From contig CM038914.1 of NCBI GenBank assembly GCA_021904315.1, positions 8,990,001 through 9,054,000 of the forward strand: DNA of 64,000 nucleotides, read 5' to 3'. The DNA is from Sphagnum magellanicum. Its lineage: Eukaryota; Streptophyta; Sphagnopsida; Sphagnales; Sphagnaceae. The position numbers were made by a program, and so were the translations under genes. Below the pieces are notes generated by a model, which was not told the DNA's origin, ran no database searches, and was given only the letters and a program-made list of their open reading frames with translations. Positions within the stretch are counted from its first letter, which is position 1. Every line of letters begins with the position of its first letter. Shown here piece by piece: positions 24,700 to 37,121 of this stretch.

Positions 24700-25348
24700 G
24701 CCGATACCAAAGCGTGCATCAAAGGTGGCTTCCGCACGCAAATCCAAACCCTAGATTAACGAATCCCTCGGCTGGGGGAGAATGCTGATGGTGGGTAGAG
24801 AGATACAGAACCGAAATGGTTCCTCAAGATGATTGCGAGCAGTCGCGGACTAGAATCTCGCGCGTGCGCATGGACCCATCTATCTATCTATCGCTCGCAG
24901 TTATGGAAATCCAAACCCTAGATTCTCGAATCCCTCGGCTGCGGGGGGATGCGGATGATGGGTGGAGAGCTTGAGAAGCGAAATGGGTCCTCAAGACGAT
25001 TGCGACAAGTCGCAGACTAGCATCTCGCGCGAGTGCATGGACCCATCTATCTATCTATCTATCTCTCGCGGCTATAAAAGCCAAACCCTAGATTCGTCAG
25101 CATTCCTCGAGGGGAACTGCTGCCAATCCTGGAAGCACCCAAGAGTGGATTTCCTCAAGGGATAGATTAAAACCCTAAGCCAGACGCGGGTTGTTGAAGG
25201 ATTGCCGGAATTGACAGACAGATTCTTGCGGGACTCATCTCCAGAAGTCTTGACGTGAGGCTCTTCTTCTGGAGTTTCTCTCATGCGATCTCAACAACGT
25301 TATTGCGAATTCAAGCTCAAGTTCTGCAGCTAGAAAAAGCCTGGGGCA
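24700..25348. promoter_or_regulatory. bidirectional promoter region of cpSRP54 and INTS11, internally duplicated
   Basis: The whole 649-bp gap between two divergent start codons must serve both genes. It holds a tandem duplication. Unit 1 (24740-24906) and unit 2 (24907-25076) both begin AAATCCAAACCCTAGATT and share CGAATCCCTCGGCTG, TCCTCAAGA and a (CTAT)n-CTCGC tail. A third start (CCAAACCCTAGATTCG) follows from 25077. The AAACCCTA telo-box is a known plant promoter/leader element of growth and translation-related genes. Unit 1 begins just inside the leader of cpSRP54. Confidence 0.7.
25073..25078 (+). promoter_or_regulatory. TATA box, INTS11 side
   Basis: TATAAA lies at the end of duplicated unit 2, followed directly by a telo-box and 271 bp before the INTS11 start codon. 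The equivalent place in unit 1 reads GTTATGGAAA, so the TATA box is present in only one copy of the duplication. Confidence 0.5.
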
Positions 25349-28300
25349 ATGCTGATCAAGTGTGTTCCTCTTGGTAACAAAACAAAACAAAACTGTGCCG
25401 CCATGTTTGTTGCAGATTGTGTTTTTGTGCTTTCAGATTCTTTTGCCTCCTTGGGGTTTTGCCTTGGCGCTCGCTCGCTCGTATCAAATTATTGATTGCA
25501 AAATTGTTTCTCGTGGGTGGGTGTTGTGGTTGATTGATTTGATTACAGGAGCTGGTCAGGATGTGGGAAAGAGCTGCGTGATTGTCACTGTAGGTGGCAA
25601 GAATATAATGTTCGACTGCGGTATGCACATGGGTTTTCAGGATGAGCGACGCTATCCGGATTTCTCTTTCATTTCCAAGACCGGCAACTACACTCAAGCT
25701 ATCGATTGCGTGATCGTTACCCATTTGTAAGCATCCGCGCCTCCTCCTTCCCTTCTTTCTCTTGCAATTTTCTTGAGCACCAAACCCTAAACCTTCTCTG
25801 CTATCTATCCATCTTCTTTAGCTCCAAACCCTAAACCCTCTCTGCTATCTATCCATTTTCTTGAGCTCCAAACCCTAAACCAATGCACGCCTTGTCCTCC
25901 TTCCTGTCTTTCTCTTGCAATCTATCTTCTTGAGCTCCAAACCCCAAACCCTCTCTGCTAACTATCTATCCATCTTCGCTCCAAACCCTTAACCCTCTGT
26001 GCTATCTATCTTCTTGAGCTTCAAACCCTAAACCCTCTCTGCTATCTATCTTCTTGAGCTCCAAACCCTAAAAACTCTCTGTTTTCTGAAGTGCCAAACC
26101 CTAAACCCCGTTGTATGATTTTCTTGAGCCTTGAATGTCATGGATTCATGTGGAATTGATACTTCCTTCTTCAATATGAAAACTTTGTTTCTGACAATTC
26201 TGGTCTTCAAATTTGGTTGATAGAAGAGGAGGATCCAACAAAGTTTTTCCCCTCAGCAATGGTTTTTGCTGCTTCTCCATTTCTTGCTTTGACAAATCTG
26301 TGGGGCAAAATGGTGGTGATGCAGTCACTTGGATCACATTGGTGCTCTTCCATACTTCACTGAAATCTGTGGCTATGAAGGTCCTATCTACATGACAGTA
26401 AGTTCAAAAGCATCATCACAATGAATTGTCTGTTGGAATTCATGGGATGTAAAGATTCACGATCTCTTCTTGTGGGGGCTTTCCAGACTTACCTCCCTAC
26501 CTGTACACGAGACCTTTGTTCTCTGGTGCTCATGCTCTCAGTGTGTGGACTCAACTTTTTTTTGGTTCTTTTTGCAGTACCCAACCAAAGCCCTGGCACC
26601 TCTGATGTTGGAGGATTATCGGAAGGTGATGGTAGATAGAAAGGGTGAGCAAGAGCAGTTCAGTGTTCTGCAGATTCAGCAGTGCATGAAACGAGGTCAG
26701 TTTTTTTTTTCCCTTGTGGGGCTTCTTGCTTGCACCCCTGCATGATCTTCCATTAGGTTCTTCAGTTTTCTGGCAACCACGTGTGCACTAGATGGTTTGA
26801 ATACTTACTTGCGTGCATAAGCTGGATGCCAGTTTCTCTCATGCAATTTTTCTTCATCTGTAGAAGTTCATTCTCTTATAATTTTGCATCTGATTTCCCC
26901 GATTGTTCATCCTTCTTCTTTTGTTGGGCTTTTTCAATTAGATTTTCATTTGTGTGTTCCTCTTTCTTCTTGGTTTCCTTGGGTCTTCTCCTTCTCGAGT
27001 CACAGGAGATTGATGCCTCTGAAATGCAAAAGGCAATCTTAAGGCAGAAGTTTGGAGAAGTAAAAAAGAGAATGTAGGATCCTCCAACCAATCACCTACC
27101 CATCTTGTTACATGACCAGCTTTTGCTTGCTTATACTTGCGCCTCATCTGGAAAGTAGAATCAACATGCGGTGGTTCTTGGGGGATGGGTGGGAGGGTTG
27201 ACAGTAACAGCAATTGATTTGCGGCAGACGATCAAGGTGGATGCAGACCTGGAGATAAGAGCTTACTATGCAGGCCATGTAAGATTGAGTTCCTACTCCA
27301 TATTGATGCTTGCTTCTCCACCATGTGGGGTAAATCCAAAGGTTTCACTGGATGGATATCGAGGTCTGTTCTGGTGTATCATCATCATGTATCTCTTATG
27401 TTTGGAGCTATTATTACTTGTTGATATAAATATCGCACACAAACCGGCCTGCAGGTGCTTGGTGCAGCAATGTTTTATGTGAAAGCAGGGGATGATACCG
27501 TGGTGTATACAGGAGACTATAACATGACACCGGATCGCCATCTCGGAGCTGCTCAGATAGATCGTCTGGAACCAGACCTACTTATCACAGAGTAGGAGGA
27601 TACCTGCAATTGTAGCTGGCTTTTGTTTTCTACTCCTTCCTGTGCTTTTTCCTCTGATAGTAGTAGCACCATAAGTCCCTTGTCAGCAGCCTGTGGGAGT
27701 AGCAGTATCATTATCATTGGAAGTAGCCAATACAGGATTCCTTGTGAAAAGGTTTGAGCAGACATGTTTGATCATCGTGTTTTCAGATCCACATATGCAA
27801 CAACTGTACGTGATTCCAAACGTGCCCGTGAACGAGACTTTTTGAAAGCTGTAAGCTTACATTGCACCACACTTGATCAGGAGTGCATGTGTAGTATTTG
27901 TGAGAAGTGCTTTCCTTTGCAACTTGGGGTGGTCATTCCCTTGTTGCCTTGCTTCCCAGCTGATCTAGCATGATGACTGTTGTGGCAGGTACACACTTGT
28001 GTGGCGGCAGGTGGAAAAGTACTGATCCCTGTGTTTGCCCTTGGGAGGGCTCAGGTATGGCTTACAAGACCCACCTGTATGTCAAGCTGTTCTGCAACTG
28101 CCAGTGCATTGTTGTAGGGTAGAATTTGTCATAGTTCAATATGAAGAACCATAACTGGCCCAGTTACTGACTGATGTGCACCTGCACATTGCAATACATC
28201 CACTTTCATTTTTCACAGTTACATTTCACTGTTGAATTGCTGGTTTGCAGTCTTTACTATGAATGTTGTAGATTGATGAGGATTGATGTTGGACGAGTTG

Positions 28301-31300
28301 GGTTGAGGCAAGAATTGCTGGGTTTGTTGGTGGTTGGCAGGAATTGTGTATACTACTTGATGAGTATTGGGAACGCACGAATCTCAAAGTCCCTATTTAC
28401 TTCTCTGCAGGTATGTCTGTCAAATGGGTAATAGTTTCGGGAAGGCAGAATGGCTATGCACTGGTCCTTTCTTTGCCATGACATTGGAGGCAACCAACAT
28501 TGCCCATCTTTCTCAGGCCAAACACTTTGTTAGCTCATTCTTTACATGTGCCTGCAACAAAAAGTCTAAAAATTACATGAGAAACGCACATGACAGAAGT
28601 GATCTCTGTCTTTGCTGTGTTGAAATCTTGTTTCTTGGGTGTCATGTCACAAAGGCTGTGGTGAGGAGATATGAGTGCAGCAGTTGGTTGATGCAGGGCT
28701 AACCATGCAGGCAAATGTGTATTACAAGCTGTTAATCAGCTGGACAAACCAGAAAGTTAAAGACACGTATGTCACTCGCAACACATTTGACTTCAAACAT
28801 GGTATTCAAAAGAAACCCATTCTGTTACCACATTGTGATAGAACAATCTCATCATGTGCAGTAGATGTTGCAGTCTGATTGAGAGCTCAGACATTGTGTA
28901 CTTTGGCAGCAAATAATGCAGTGTTCTTGTTGATTCCAGTGACTCCATTCGAGCGCTCTCAGATTGATGCACCAGGTCCTTGTGTTCTGTTTGCCACGCC
29001 TGGAATGCTGAGTGGAGGCCTGTCTCTGGAGGTCTTTAAGCACTGGGCACCTTCAGAAGCCAACATGATCATCCTGCCGGGGTGCAAATTCTCACTTGCT
29101 TGCTGTCTTTTTCTCTGTCTCTCTCCTTCATTTGGCCCAACGCATGTGCAAATATCTTCAAAAGATTGCTACCATTTCAGTGCAGAAATTGATCTCATGC
29201 TTGCTTGCCAGTCACAGTACAGGCAGCAAACCCACTCATCAGTTTGCAAATGGGCCTTAGAGTAACAATCCATGCACAACTGTAGCTGGTTCTGCACTGT
29301 CCCGTATATGATCACTGACCCATTTTCTACTTTGATGCACATCATGTAAGGGTTGGTGTTGCTAATCTGAGTTTGTGTATTGAGTTTGTACCAATGTTGG
29401 GTGGTTCTTGACTTTTATAAACAACCTCTGGTTCCAGTTCTTTAAAAAAACTTAGAACAGTTCTGGTTCTGGTTCTCGTTCCCAAAGAAATCGGGCCTGG
29501 AATCCAGTTCTAGGTCTGGTTCTTGGAAAAAATTTCTGGTTGCAGGTCTGGTACTGGTTCTGGGTTCTGGGTTGTAGGTCTGGTTCCCATTCCAGTTCTA
29601 GTTGCTAAAAGCTTGAGAACCCTGCTTCCAGTTCTAATTCCTGTCCCAGTTCCTAAAAAATTGGGAACCCCGGTTCTAATTCCAGTTCCAAAAATCAAAC
29701 TTGGTTCCAGTTTGGTTTTTACTAACCAGAACCTCCAGTTCTAAACCTCCAAACCAGGTACCCACACAACACTGGTTTGTACACTGGCTTGTTTTCCCTT
29801 GAGCATCATTGACAGTGTGGGAGCAGGTTTTGTGTTGCAGGAACTGTTGGGAGTAAGTTGATGTCTGGAAAACCTACCAAAATTGATATTGACAAACGCA
29901 CGCAGTTGGATGTGCGTTGCCAGGTTTGGAACAGTGTGATACTATCATACCCCTTTATTTCGTATACACACATCTCTCAGTGACCTCCTCAAAGATGCTA
30001 CTGCAACGTGTGCCAATCAATGTGGTCTCACAATGCTCTTCCTAGTTATACAAACAAAATCCTGAGTCTCATCCCCATCGTTGTTGTGTTACATATTACA
30101 GGTCCAGCACTTGTCGTTCAGTGCCCACACGGATGCTAAGGGCATTCTAGACCTTGTCAAGCATGTGGCACCTCACAATGTAGTTCTTGTTCATGGAGAG
30201 AAGCTGAAAATGGTCCTGTTGAAGAACAAGATTGTCACAGATTTAGGTGAGAAGTTCACAACTGACTCCATCTGACTTGTTCTTCTTCAAGGTCATGGTG
30301 TTGAGGTTTGAGGAAGATGCTTGTGCTGAGAACATGCTACTGTTTGTTCACCAGTTGTAGTCAGAAGTGAATTTGCAAAGGATGGGTGTGTAAGGGGGAT
30401 TTAGGGTTTAGGGTTTAGGTTCACAAAGAGTTGCAGCAGAAACACCAGAGTTTGAGTCTCTTTTGGATCCTGTTGTTGCAAATCACTCACATCTGTCATT
30501 CATGACCATTGCAGGCATTCCATGTTATGATCCAGCAAACCTTGAGACCATTGAAGTTGAATCCCGCTGCTTGGTGAAAATGGGCATTTCCAAACGGCTC
30601 CTCAAGGCTCCTGTTAACCAGTCCATTATCCAACAAGCAACAGCTGTCCTTCCTTCAGCAGCAGAGATGGCTAAGGAAATGAATCCGGTGGCTTTGCCTG
30701 ATGCTCAACGGCAGCTGCAGACAGTTCACCAGGGGCAGCAGCTGCCACATGTGAGAGCGGGAGTTCCGGTAGAAGGAGTTTTGATTATGGAGGACTCCTC
30801 GAGGATCAAACTAATCCACCCAAGTGAAGTCGAATCTGTCTTAGGGGTAGCATCACATGGCATGAGCTTCTCATGCATGTGTCCAATGTACCTTGCTTGT
30901 GACAACTTGTTACCACTGGAACATCACCACCAGAACATACCATCACCGGAATGTGTACAACCTCTTCAAGCTGGCAGCACAGAAAGTCCAGTGGCTATGG
31001 AAACAAACATTCCTCAAGTATCAGATGAGGTAAGAGGGATCCTGCAACACATAATGAATCTTACGTGTTCTTAGCTAACAATCTGTTGCTAGTTTCTGAA
31101 GGGTGTTGTGGTTAAGAAGAGTTCATGTTCTTGCTTTTAGGAGGAAATGGAGAAAGAGACATCCAAGAAACGGTACCGCATGGACTTACAACGGCACCTA
31201 AGTCTTGATCTGGAGCGGGAGCCAGTGTTGGAAGACTCAGGAGAAGAAGGTTCTGAATTTGAGTCTCCAGCATTCAGAGACATATCTGGCCCATCATCTC

Positions 31301-31785
31301 CTATCGTGGTGACCAACAGGTATGAGAATTCTGACAGAAGGGTCAACAGTGGCCGCATCACGCTTGATATCAATGCCATCCCGGATCCATCCACCCCGGC
31401 TGAGAGCCTGTCAAATGGGAGTAAAGGTCAACAAGATCTGGAACTTCTTAGTGTGAGAACAGAAGAAGCCACCACTGCCCTAGAGCCAATGACATCATCT
31501 GCAATTCTTCACTTGATCTATCTGCATCTGGTTCAGTCCTTTGGCGAGGGAGTTTTAGAGGAGAAAGAAGAAAGCATACAAGGCAAATCAATACATATTC
31601 GTGTGTCCCCTGAGACTTCCTCTCATGATTTAGCAGTTTCAAAGGGTTACCATTTGCAGGGGACAGATATTGATGGTGGAGGAATACCGGCATTGGTGCT
31701 GGCATGTGACTGGCACCTAGAAGATGATGCACTCGCAAACAGAGCCATAAGCATATTACAAATGCTGAAGTTGAAGCTGTCATAG
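25349..31785 (+). CDS. INTS11: Integrator subunit 11 / CPSF73-II endonuclease
   Basis: Metallo-beta-lactamase/beta-CASP RNA endonuclease of the Integrator complex, which cleaves the 3' ends of snRNA precursors in the nucleus. I read 15 exons: 25349-25373, 25549-25726, 26325-26397, 26578-26695, 27205-27278, 27455-27591, 27787-27850, 27989-28054, 28341-28410, 28697-28801, 28940-29081, 29827-29923, 30102-30246, 30515-31029 and 31141-31785. All joins keep frame and sum to 817 residues. Metal ligands are present: H67, H69, D71 and H72 in HFHLDH (split by intron 2), H156, D177 in TGDYN, H392 in SAHTDAKG and H414 in LVHGEK. The catalytic core matches Arabidopsis CPSF73-II closely. The C-terminal part, about residues 432-817, is some 200 residues longer than in Arabidopsis or human proteins and is rich in Ser, Pro and acidic residues. 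The end ([15 protein letters not shown]) again matches the plant family. Introns are 111-745 bp. Confidence 0.95.
25771..26110. repeat. telo-box minisatellite in INTS11 intron 2
   Basis: About eight units of roughly 40-60 bp combine TTCTTGAGCTCCAAACCCTA, AACCCTCTCTGCTATCTATC and variants. Each carries the AAACCCTAAACC motif. It lies inside the 598-bp intron 2, between the two exons that encode the HFHLDH metal site. Confidence 0.75.
29425..29757. repeat. GGTTCY-rich degenerate satellite in INTS11 intron 11
   Basis: The stretch is built from short phrases such as GGTTCCAGTTCTGG, GGTTCTGGTTCY and AGTTCCTAAAAA in irregular order. It fills much of the 745-bp intron 11, the longest of the gene, and explains its length. 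Its translation products in any frame are artefacts of the repeat. Confidence 0.7.
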
Positions 31786-33590
31786 CAACATATGCACCAT
31801 CATGCTGCCCAGCAGATTCTATGGACTCAGAGACAGTAAAAGAGAAGACTTGCTCAAGCAGTAGCCCTTCGAAATCCAGTATTGAGTTACAGGCTCTCGA
31901 GTAAAAGCCGATTTTATCAAGCTCAGCTCCAACAGTCTCAGTCTCCCCGTGATGGTGTACTGCAGTGTCTTGAGATCTACAGCATGATTTTTCCTTTGGA
32001 AAACTTTGGGATGAGCCATGCATGTGCATTGTTGTGCAGTTGCAATATCCAGGAGAGAGAGCACAGGTGGGGTGATCATCAAGACATGAGAATGCGCGTG
32101 GGGTGATTGATCATTGAGACACGTTTGGTTAGTCTGTCCAGATCTCCAACAAGCACACAGAAAGTCCTATCATCTGTGGGTGAAAGTGGAAGATTCAGCT
32201 GCAGTTGAATACCTATGGTCTTTCTCTTTGAGTCAAACTGCCATGTACCAACTACCGCTGTGGCTATGTATACTCTTTCTTCTTTGTATTTCTTGGTTAC
32301 TGTTTTTATATGACAAATGGCTTCCTCCTGGAGACTGATACACTACTGACTAGTCCTTTGCTGTCTAATTTTCTTATTGGAGAAGAAGCTTGGCAGAATC
32401 AAGACACTAGCATCTTGTCATTAATTTACAAGCAAGCATGGTGATGTCTTTTGTCTGTCAGATGTATGACTGAAAGATGTTGGGTCTTGGGTGGTTGGCA
32501 ATGTGTTAGATATCTATTGTGATTGTTTGTCTCTCTGCCAAGTTTGGAAGGCGAAGAAGCAAGTGGTTGGTGGGCTCACAGATAGGAATCTTGAGTTCAG
32601 AAGGATCATCTCAAATACAGACTTGAGAAAGGATTTCTCAAAAAGAAATGATCTCTCTCTGTCTCTCTCTGTCTCTCCTTTTTGAAGTTACTTGCAGAAA
32701 CTTTTCAATCTGCACTGGCTTTTTTGTTTCTCCAGATGGTAATCTCAAAAAATAGTGAGCAGACTGATGAGGAAATGAAACAAACAAAACAGTTGCAGAC
32801 AAAAACTCTGATAGAAAAAAAAGAGTGTTTTGAACAAAAGAGTCTGTGCCAGAGAAAGTTGCAAGAACAAAATCCCCCCTTGCCCACCCCTCCCTTCCAA
32901 CCCTCTTTGAAGAAGATAGTGTTGCAAATCTTGGGTCACTTCTGGTCTCCATCTCTCTGCAGCCAAGAATCAAAGAATTTGTGAAGAAGTTTATGTTGCA
33001 AATCTTGGGTGATCTCTGATCTGATCTTCGTCTCTCTGCAGCCAAGACTCAAAGAAAAGAAGTTTGTGTTGCAAATCTTGGGTCATGTCTGATCTCCATC
33101 ACTCTGCAAACCAAGAATCAAAGAATTTCCATAATGTGGGTTGTGTCTGATATGATGCTTCGTGTGGGTCGTTTCGGATCTGATTCTTCCTGTGGGTTTT
33201 TGTCTGATCTGGGTATCTCCATAGCCAAGAATAAAGAATTTCGCTTTCTGTTTTTGCAGTTTTCCAGGTTTCTGCGGAGTGTATTCTCTTTGTCTTCGGG
33301 GTTGTTGTGAGATAGATAAGAAGTGGAAGGCTGAGGATGCAGCAGCAGCCGCTGCAATTCGACAATCTTCCCACTGCTCTCTCTTCTACGGATTACCACA
33401 TCCTTTCTTCGCATCTTTCTTTCTTGTGGGTGGTTGTGGAGGACTTGCCAGATCTTTCTTTGTTTCTCCTTCGCGTCTTTCTTTATTGTGGGTGGTTGTG
33501 GAATTGTGACGTCTCTCTTTCTTCGCATCTTTCTTTTTTGTTGATAGTTGTGGAATTGCGACATCTCTCTCTCTCTTCGCACGCCCATGC
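31786..33590. other. intergenic: INTS11 3' flank and PPR 5' flank, with two small arrays
   Basis: No gene is seen. Positions 32921-33135 hold three copies of a 73-74-bp unit (anchor GTTGCAAATCTTGGGT at 32921, 32995, 33068; then TCTCTCTGCARCCAAGAATCAAAG). Positions 33405-33590 hold three copies of a 50-65-bp pyrimidine-rich unit (CGCATCTTTCTTTCTTG then GTGGTTGTGGA), which lead straight into the PPR start codon and so probably form its 5' leader. A TCTCTG microsatellite lies at 32650-32675. Confidence 0.5.
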
Positions 33591-36334
33591 ATGCATACCA
33601 TGTGGGAAGTTGGTCTCTCCAACCCTGGCACCACCACCAAGCTTCTTCTCCCTTCTTCTTCTTCTACTTCACCATGCGACTCCTTCTCCACACTCCTCTT
33701 TTTGCCTGTGAGAGATTGCTGTGATTTCTCATCTAAGAACGAGTCTGCTTCTTCTGCTTCTTCTCGGGCTGTCGTATCCCTTTCGTTTTCCTTCTCAATG
33801 TCCGTGTCTCGCCTGTGCGTGTCCGATACAACCGGAACTAGGTGGTTTAGCAGGTCGAACTTCCCCATGAGAAAGCTTGGACCGAGTATGAATAGAGAGA
33901 AGAAGAAGAAGAAGAAGAAGAAGCTGGTGTTGGTCGTAGCTAGAGCTGAGAAGAACGAGGGGGCGGAAGTGGGTGTGTGCGCGACCGCGGATTTGGATGT
34001 GAAGCAAAAGAAGAATGCAGCAGACTGGGGGGAGTTGGAGAAAAAGAAGAGTGTGGATGCTGCTGCTGCTCAAGGCTGCTCCTCTCTGGATGCATACAGT
34101 AATGCTGCTGATTTGCTGCTACACTTGAGCTCCATCCAAGACTTCTCTTCTTTCTCTGACATGACAGCCGCTGCTCACATCATCCCTCAAGGTAACACTC
34201 TCTCTCTCCCGACTCTTTTCGTGTCTGGTTGGTTGTAGCTGCTGCTGATTTCAGGAGCAAACGGTGGTGGGTTTTTCTCCACGATTTGCAACAGGAGGAG
34301 AAAAATAAAAACCCCCCATCTCTGATCCATGCTTCAACATGCAAATGCAATGGATTTCTCTACCAAGAGAACTCAGAAGATCTTTGCAGCGCTTGTCTGC
34401 ACACAGGGGCTTCTTCTATGGTTCTTTTGTATGTAGAATCGGAGGCGAGGGCTTTGTTATCTTCTTCTTTCTTGCCAATTTGTTCTTGCAGTTGATTTAG
34501 ATTGTCCCTTCATCATGATTTCCCTTCTTCTCAGTTTGCAAGTCCTCCACTAGGGTTTTGATGTCAGCAATTTTTTTTATTTTAATGGCCATCATTTCTC
34601 ATTCAATTCCTCTGAGAATTATGTACAAATATCGAGTCTGAGAATTGCATGTACCAATGGACAGAGATCAACAAATAACCAGGAGAAAATACAAAGTGCA
34701 TTTGTTGCTGATACTAGTTGTTTGGTATTGTTGTTGCTCTTTGTGAAGAAGAGGAGGATGAGGATGAGGAGAAAGCAGGTTCTTTGTTAACAATGGAGGA
34801 GTTGGAGGAGGATATGCTATTTGTTGAAACTCAGAGGAAGAAGAAGAGCAAGAGTGTCTGGCGAGGACAAATCAGGGTACGACGAATGCCTCCACAACTG
34901 CCATGGTCAGAGGAAGATTGCAGACAGAGAGTTGAGACAATTGTAGGTGAACTGCAGAGAAACCAAAGACACCCATCATCTGATGTGGTGGAAGGACGCA
35001 CACAGTCCATCACAAACGTGCTCAATTCATGGGCGGGAAAGATCACCAGGGTAGACCTTTCCAACATCATCAAGGAGCTCGGATCTCGCCAAGAGGGAGC
35101 ACTTGCATTTGAAGTATTTAGTTGGATGCAGCAACAGAGACGACGATTGAAACCAAATGGACACACTTACAGTTCAATGATTGGGGTGTTGGGTCGTGTA
35201 GGCATGGTAAGCAAAGCGCAGGAGGTTTTTGACTCCATGTTGTCCTTGAAGGTCCCAAGATTAGTGTACATGTATAATGCAATGATAGGTGTTTATGGAA
35301 GAATTGGGAATTTCAATAAGGCATGGAGGCTGTATGAGGATATGGTGTTGCAGGGGATTCATGCAGATGAAGTCACATTCAATACTCTCTTGAGTGCAGT
35401 TGGAAGAGCTGGCTTGCCGATCGAAAAGGCAGAGAAAGTCTTTCTAAGTATGAAGCGTAAAGGTTTTCTGTGCACTGGCAACTCCTACAACATGTTCCTC
35501 TCTGTTCTAAGCAAAGTGGGACATGTGGAGACAGCTTCAAACTTGATGCATGAAATGTGTCATTTGACTGATGCCACTCCCGACCTTGTCAGTTACAATA
35601 TCTTGCTTACAATGTATGCCCGAGCAGGCAAACATAAGGAAGGCATTTGGGTATTTACTAGTCTCAGAGCAGCAGGGCTGGAGCCAAATGTGGTGACGTT
35701 TACAGGATTGATTCAGCTGTATAGCTGCGCCTGCAAGCATCAGGAAGCAATCAAGACTTTTCTTGAAATGAAGAGGTCAGGGTGTTGTCCAGATTTGACC
35801 ACTTACAGTCTCATGGTTTCTGTGTACGGGAAAGCAGGACTAGTGGAAGAAGCTTCACAAGTCTTTAGGCAAATGCAAGCAGATGGCTTCAAACCCAATG
35901 TGGTGGCATGGAGCTCAATCATACAAGCTTATGGCCGACATGGCATGTTACAGGAAGTGGGAAAACACTACAATGAAATGCTGGCTACAGGATGCCAGCC
36001 AGATGTTACTCTCTACAATATCCTTCTCGGTTCATATGGACGAGAAGGCTACTCTGTCCAAGCTGCCATTTTGTTTCGTAAAATGAGTGTGCAAGGGATT
36101 GCCCCTGATGCAGTCTCTTACAACATCATGATACAAACATATTGTCGAGCTAAACAACTGGCTGATGCTCATTCAGTTTATGACCAAATGACACAAGCAG
36201 GTTTTTCTCCAGACAAAATCACGAAAGTTGCACTCCAGCAAGCAGGCCTTAAGTACACAACTGAGAACCGCATTCACCTTTCCCGCAAGGAGAGAGGCAT
36301 TAGATGGACACCAAAACTGCTGAGAAGACTCTAG
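33591..36334 (+). CDS. P-class pentatricopeptide repeat protein, probably organellar
   Basis: PPR proteins bind single-stranded organelle RNA and act in its processing, stability, splicing or translation. My model joins exon 1 (33591-34191, ATG at 33591) to exon 2 (34779-36334), 718 residues, via GTAACA at 34192 and AG at 34777-34778. Exon 1 is Ser/Arg/Lys-rich, as in a plastid or mitochondrial targeting region. Exon 2 holds one partial and ten full 35-residue repeats from about NGHTYSSMIGVLGRVGMVSK to YDQMTQAGFSPD, ending in a basic tail (TPKLLRRL). No E, DYW or SMR domain is present, so this is the P class. The repeat-bearing exon is certain. The acceptor is weak (purine-rich upstream), and the protein could instead start at ATG 34793 (about 513 residues), losing the targeting region. 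Confidence 0.8.
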
Positions 36335-37121
36335 GGGGTCACTGAAATGGATCATAGGGTGAAATTATTACTAGATGTAAAAACTACTCCATGTTAGTCA
36401 AATCCCAGCAATAATTATGGTGTCACTTGGTAAACCAGTCATCCACACTATGGAACACAAGCACCTTGCTATTCATGTGGGTAAGAAGACTGGTGCAACC
36501 ACATTACTCTACAACTTCTGGAACAAGTGGACTGTTTCATTAAGCTTTCTCAAAGAAGCTGGACAACACATACAGATTCCTAGAGCAAGAGAGCCACACA
36601 ACCTGCCAACAGGAAGCAGATACTTGAAAGGAAGAAAGCACACTGCACAAAACCAAGGCATTGCAGGAAAGTCAATAAGGATGCCAAATTTGGATCCTAC
36701 AAAGTTGTGAAGGAGAGAAAGTCTGTCAAATCAAGCTTGACTCTGTGTCTCTTCTTTACCCCCATTGTGGTTGTATGGATATTAAGCCAAATGAGAAAGT
36801 GTGGTGCAGAACTGGCAAGTAGGATACCACAAACCGGCCCATGTTTCTACATAATAAGAAGGCCACGCTTGTGGATTCCAGAGCATGTGCCAGAAGAAGT
36901 GAGAGTGGCGGTGTCTAATCTCATCTCCTTCTAGCAATTGTAACAAGTTCATTCCTAGACAAGTAGAGGTGTTTTGTTTGTGTTGAATGTGGACATTTGT
37001 TGATGCCATGATGGGGTTTTTTGTCGTACATTTTCTCAGTTTAAATCCTGATTGACATGACCTCTTGATCAGCCAAGCTATAAGCTGATGGATCACAATC
37101 CACCCAAGTTTAATCTCTGAG
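36335..37121. other. 3' flank of the PPR gene, no separate gene
   Basis: Moderately GC-balanced sequence follows the PPR stop codon and probably includes its 3' untranslated region. The open frames here (about 36417-36934) have no recognisable domain and no splice or start context I trust. Confidence 0.4.

Noticed and set aside
24700..24747. Extending cpSRP54 upstream to 24747
   Set aside because: The upstream frame begins at a TTG and enters the duplicated promoter unit; the ATG at 24699 opens a normal transit peptide.
36417..36934. Two overlapping plus-strand frames downstream of the PPR gene as a separate small gene
   Set aside because: No domain, no conserved motif and no splice or start context; more likely 3' untranslated sequence.
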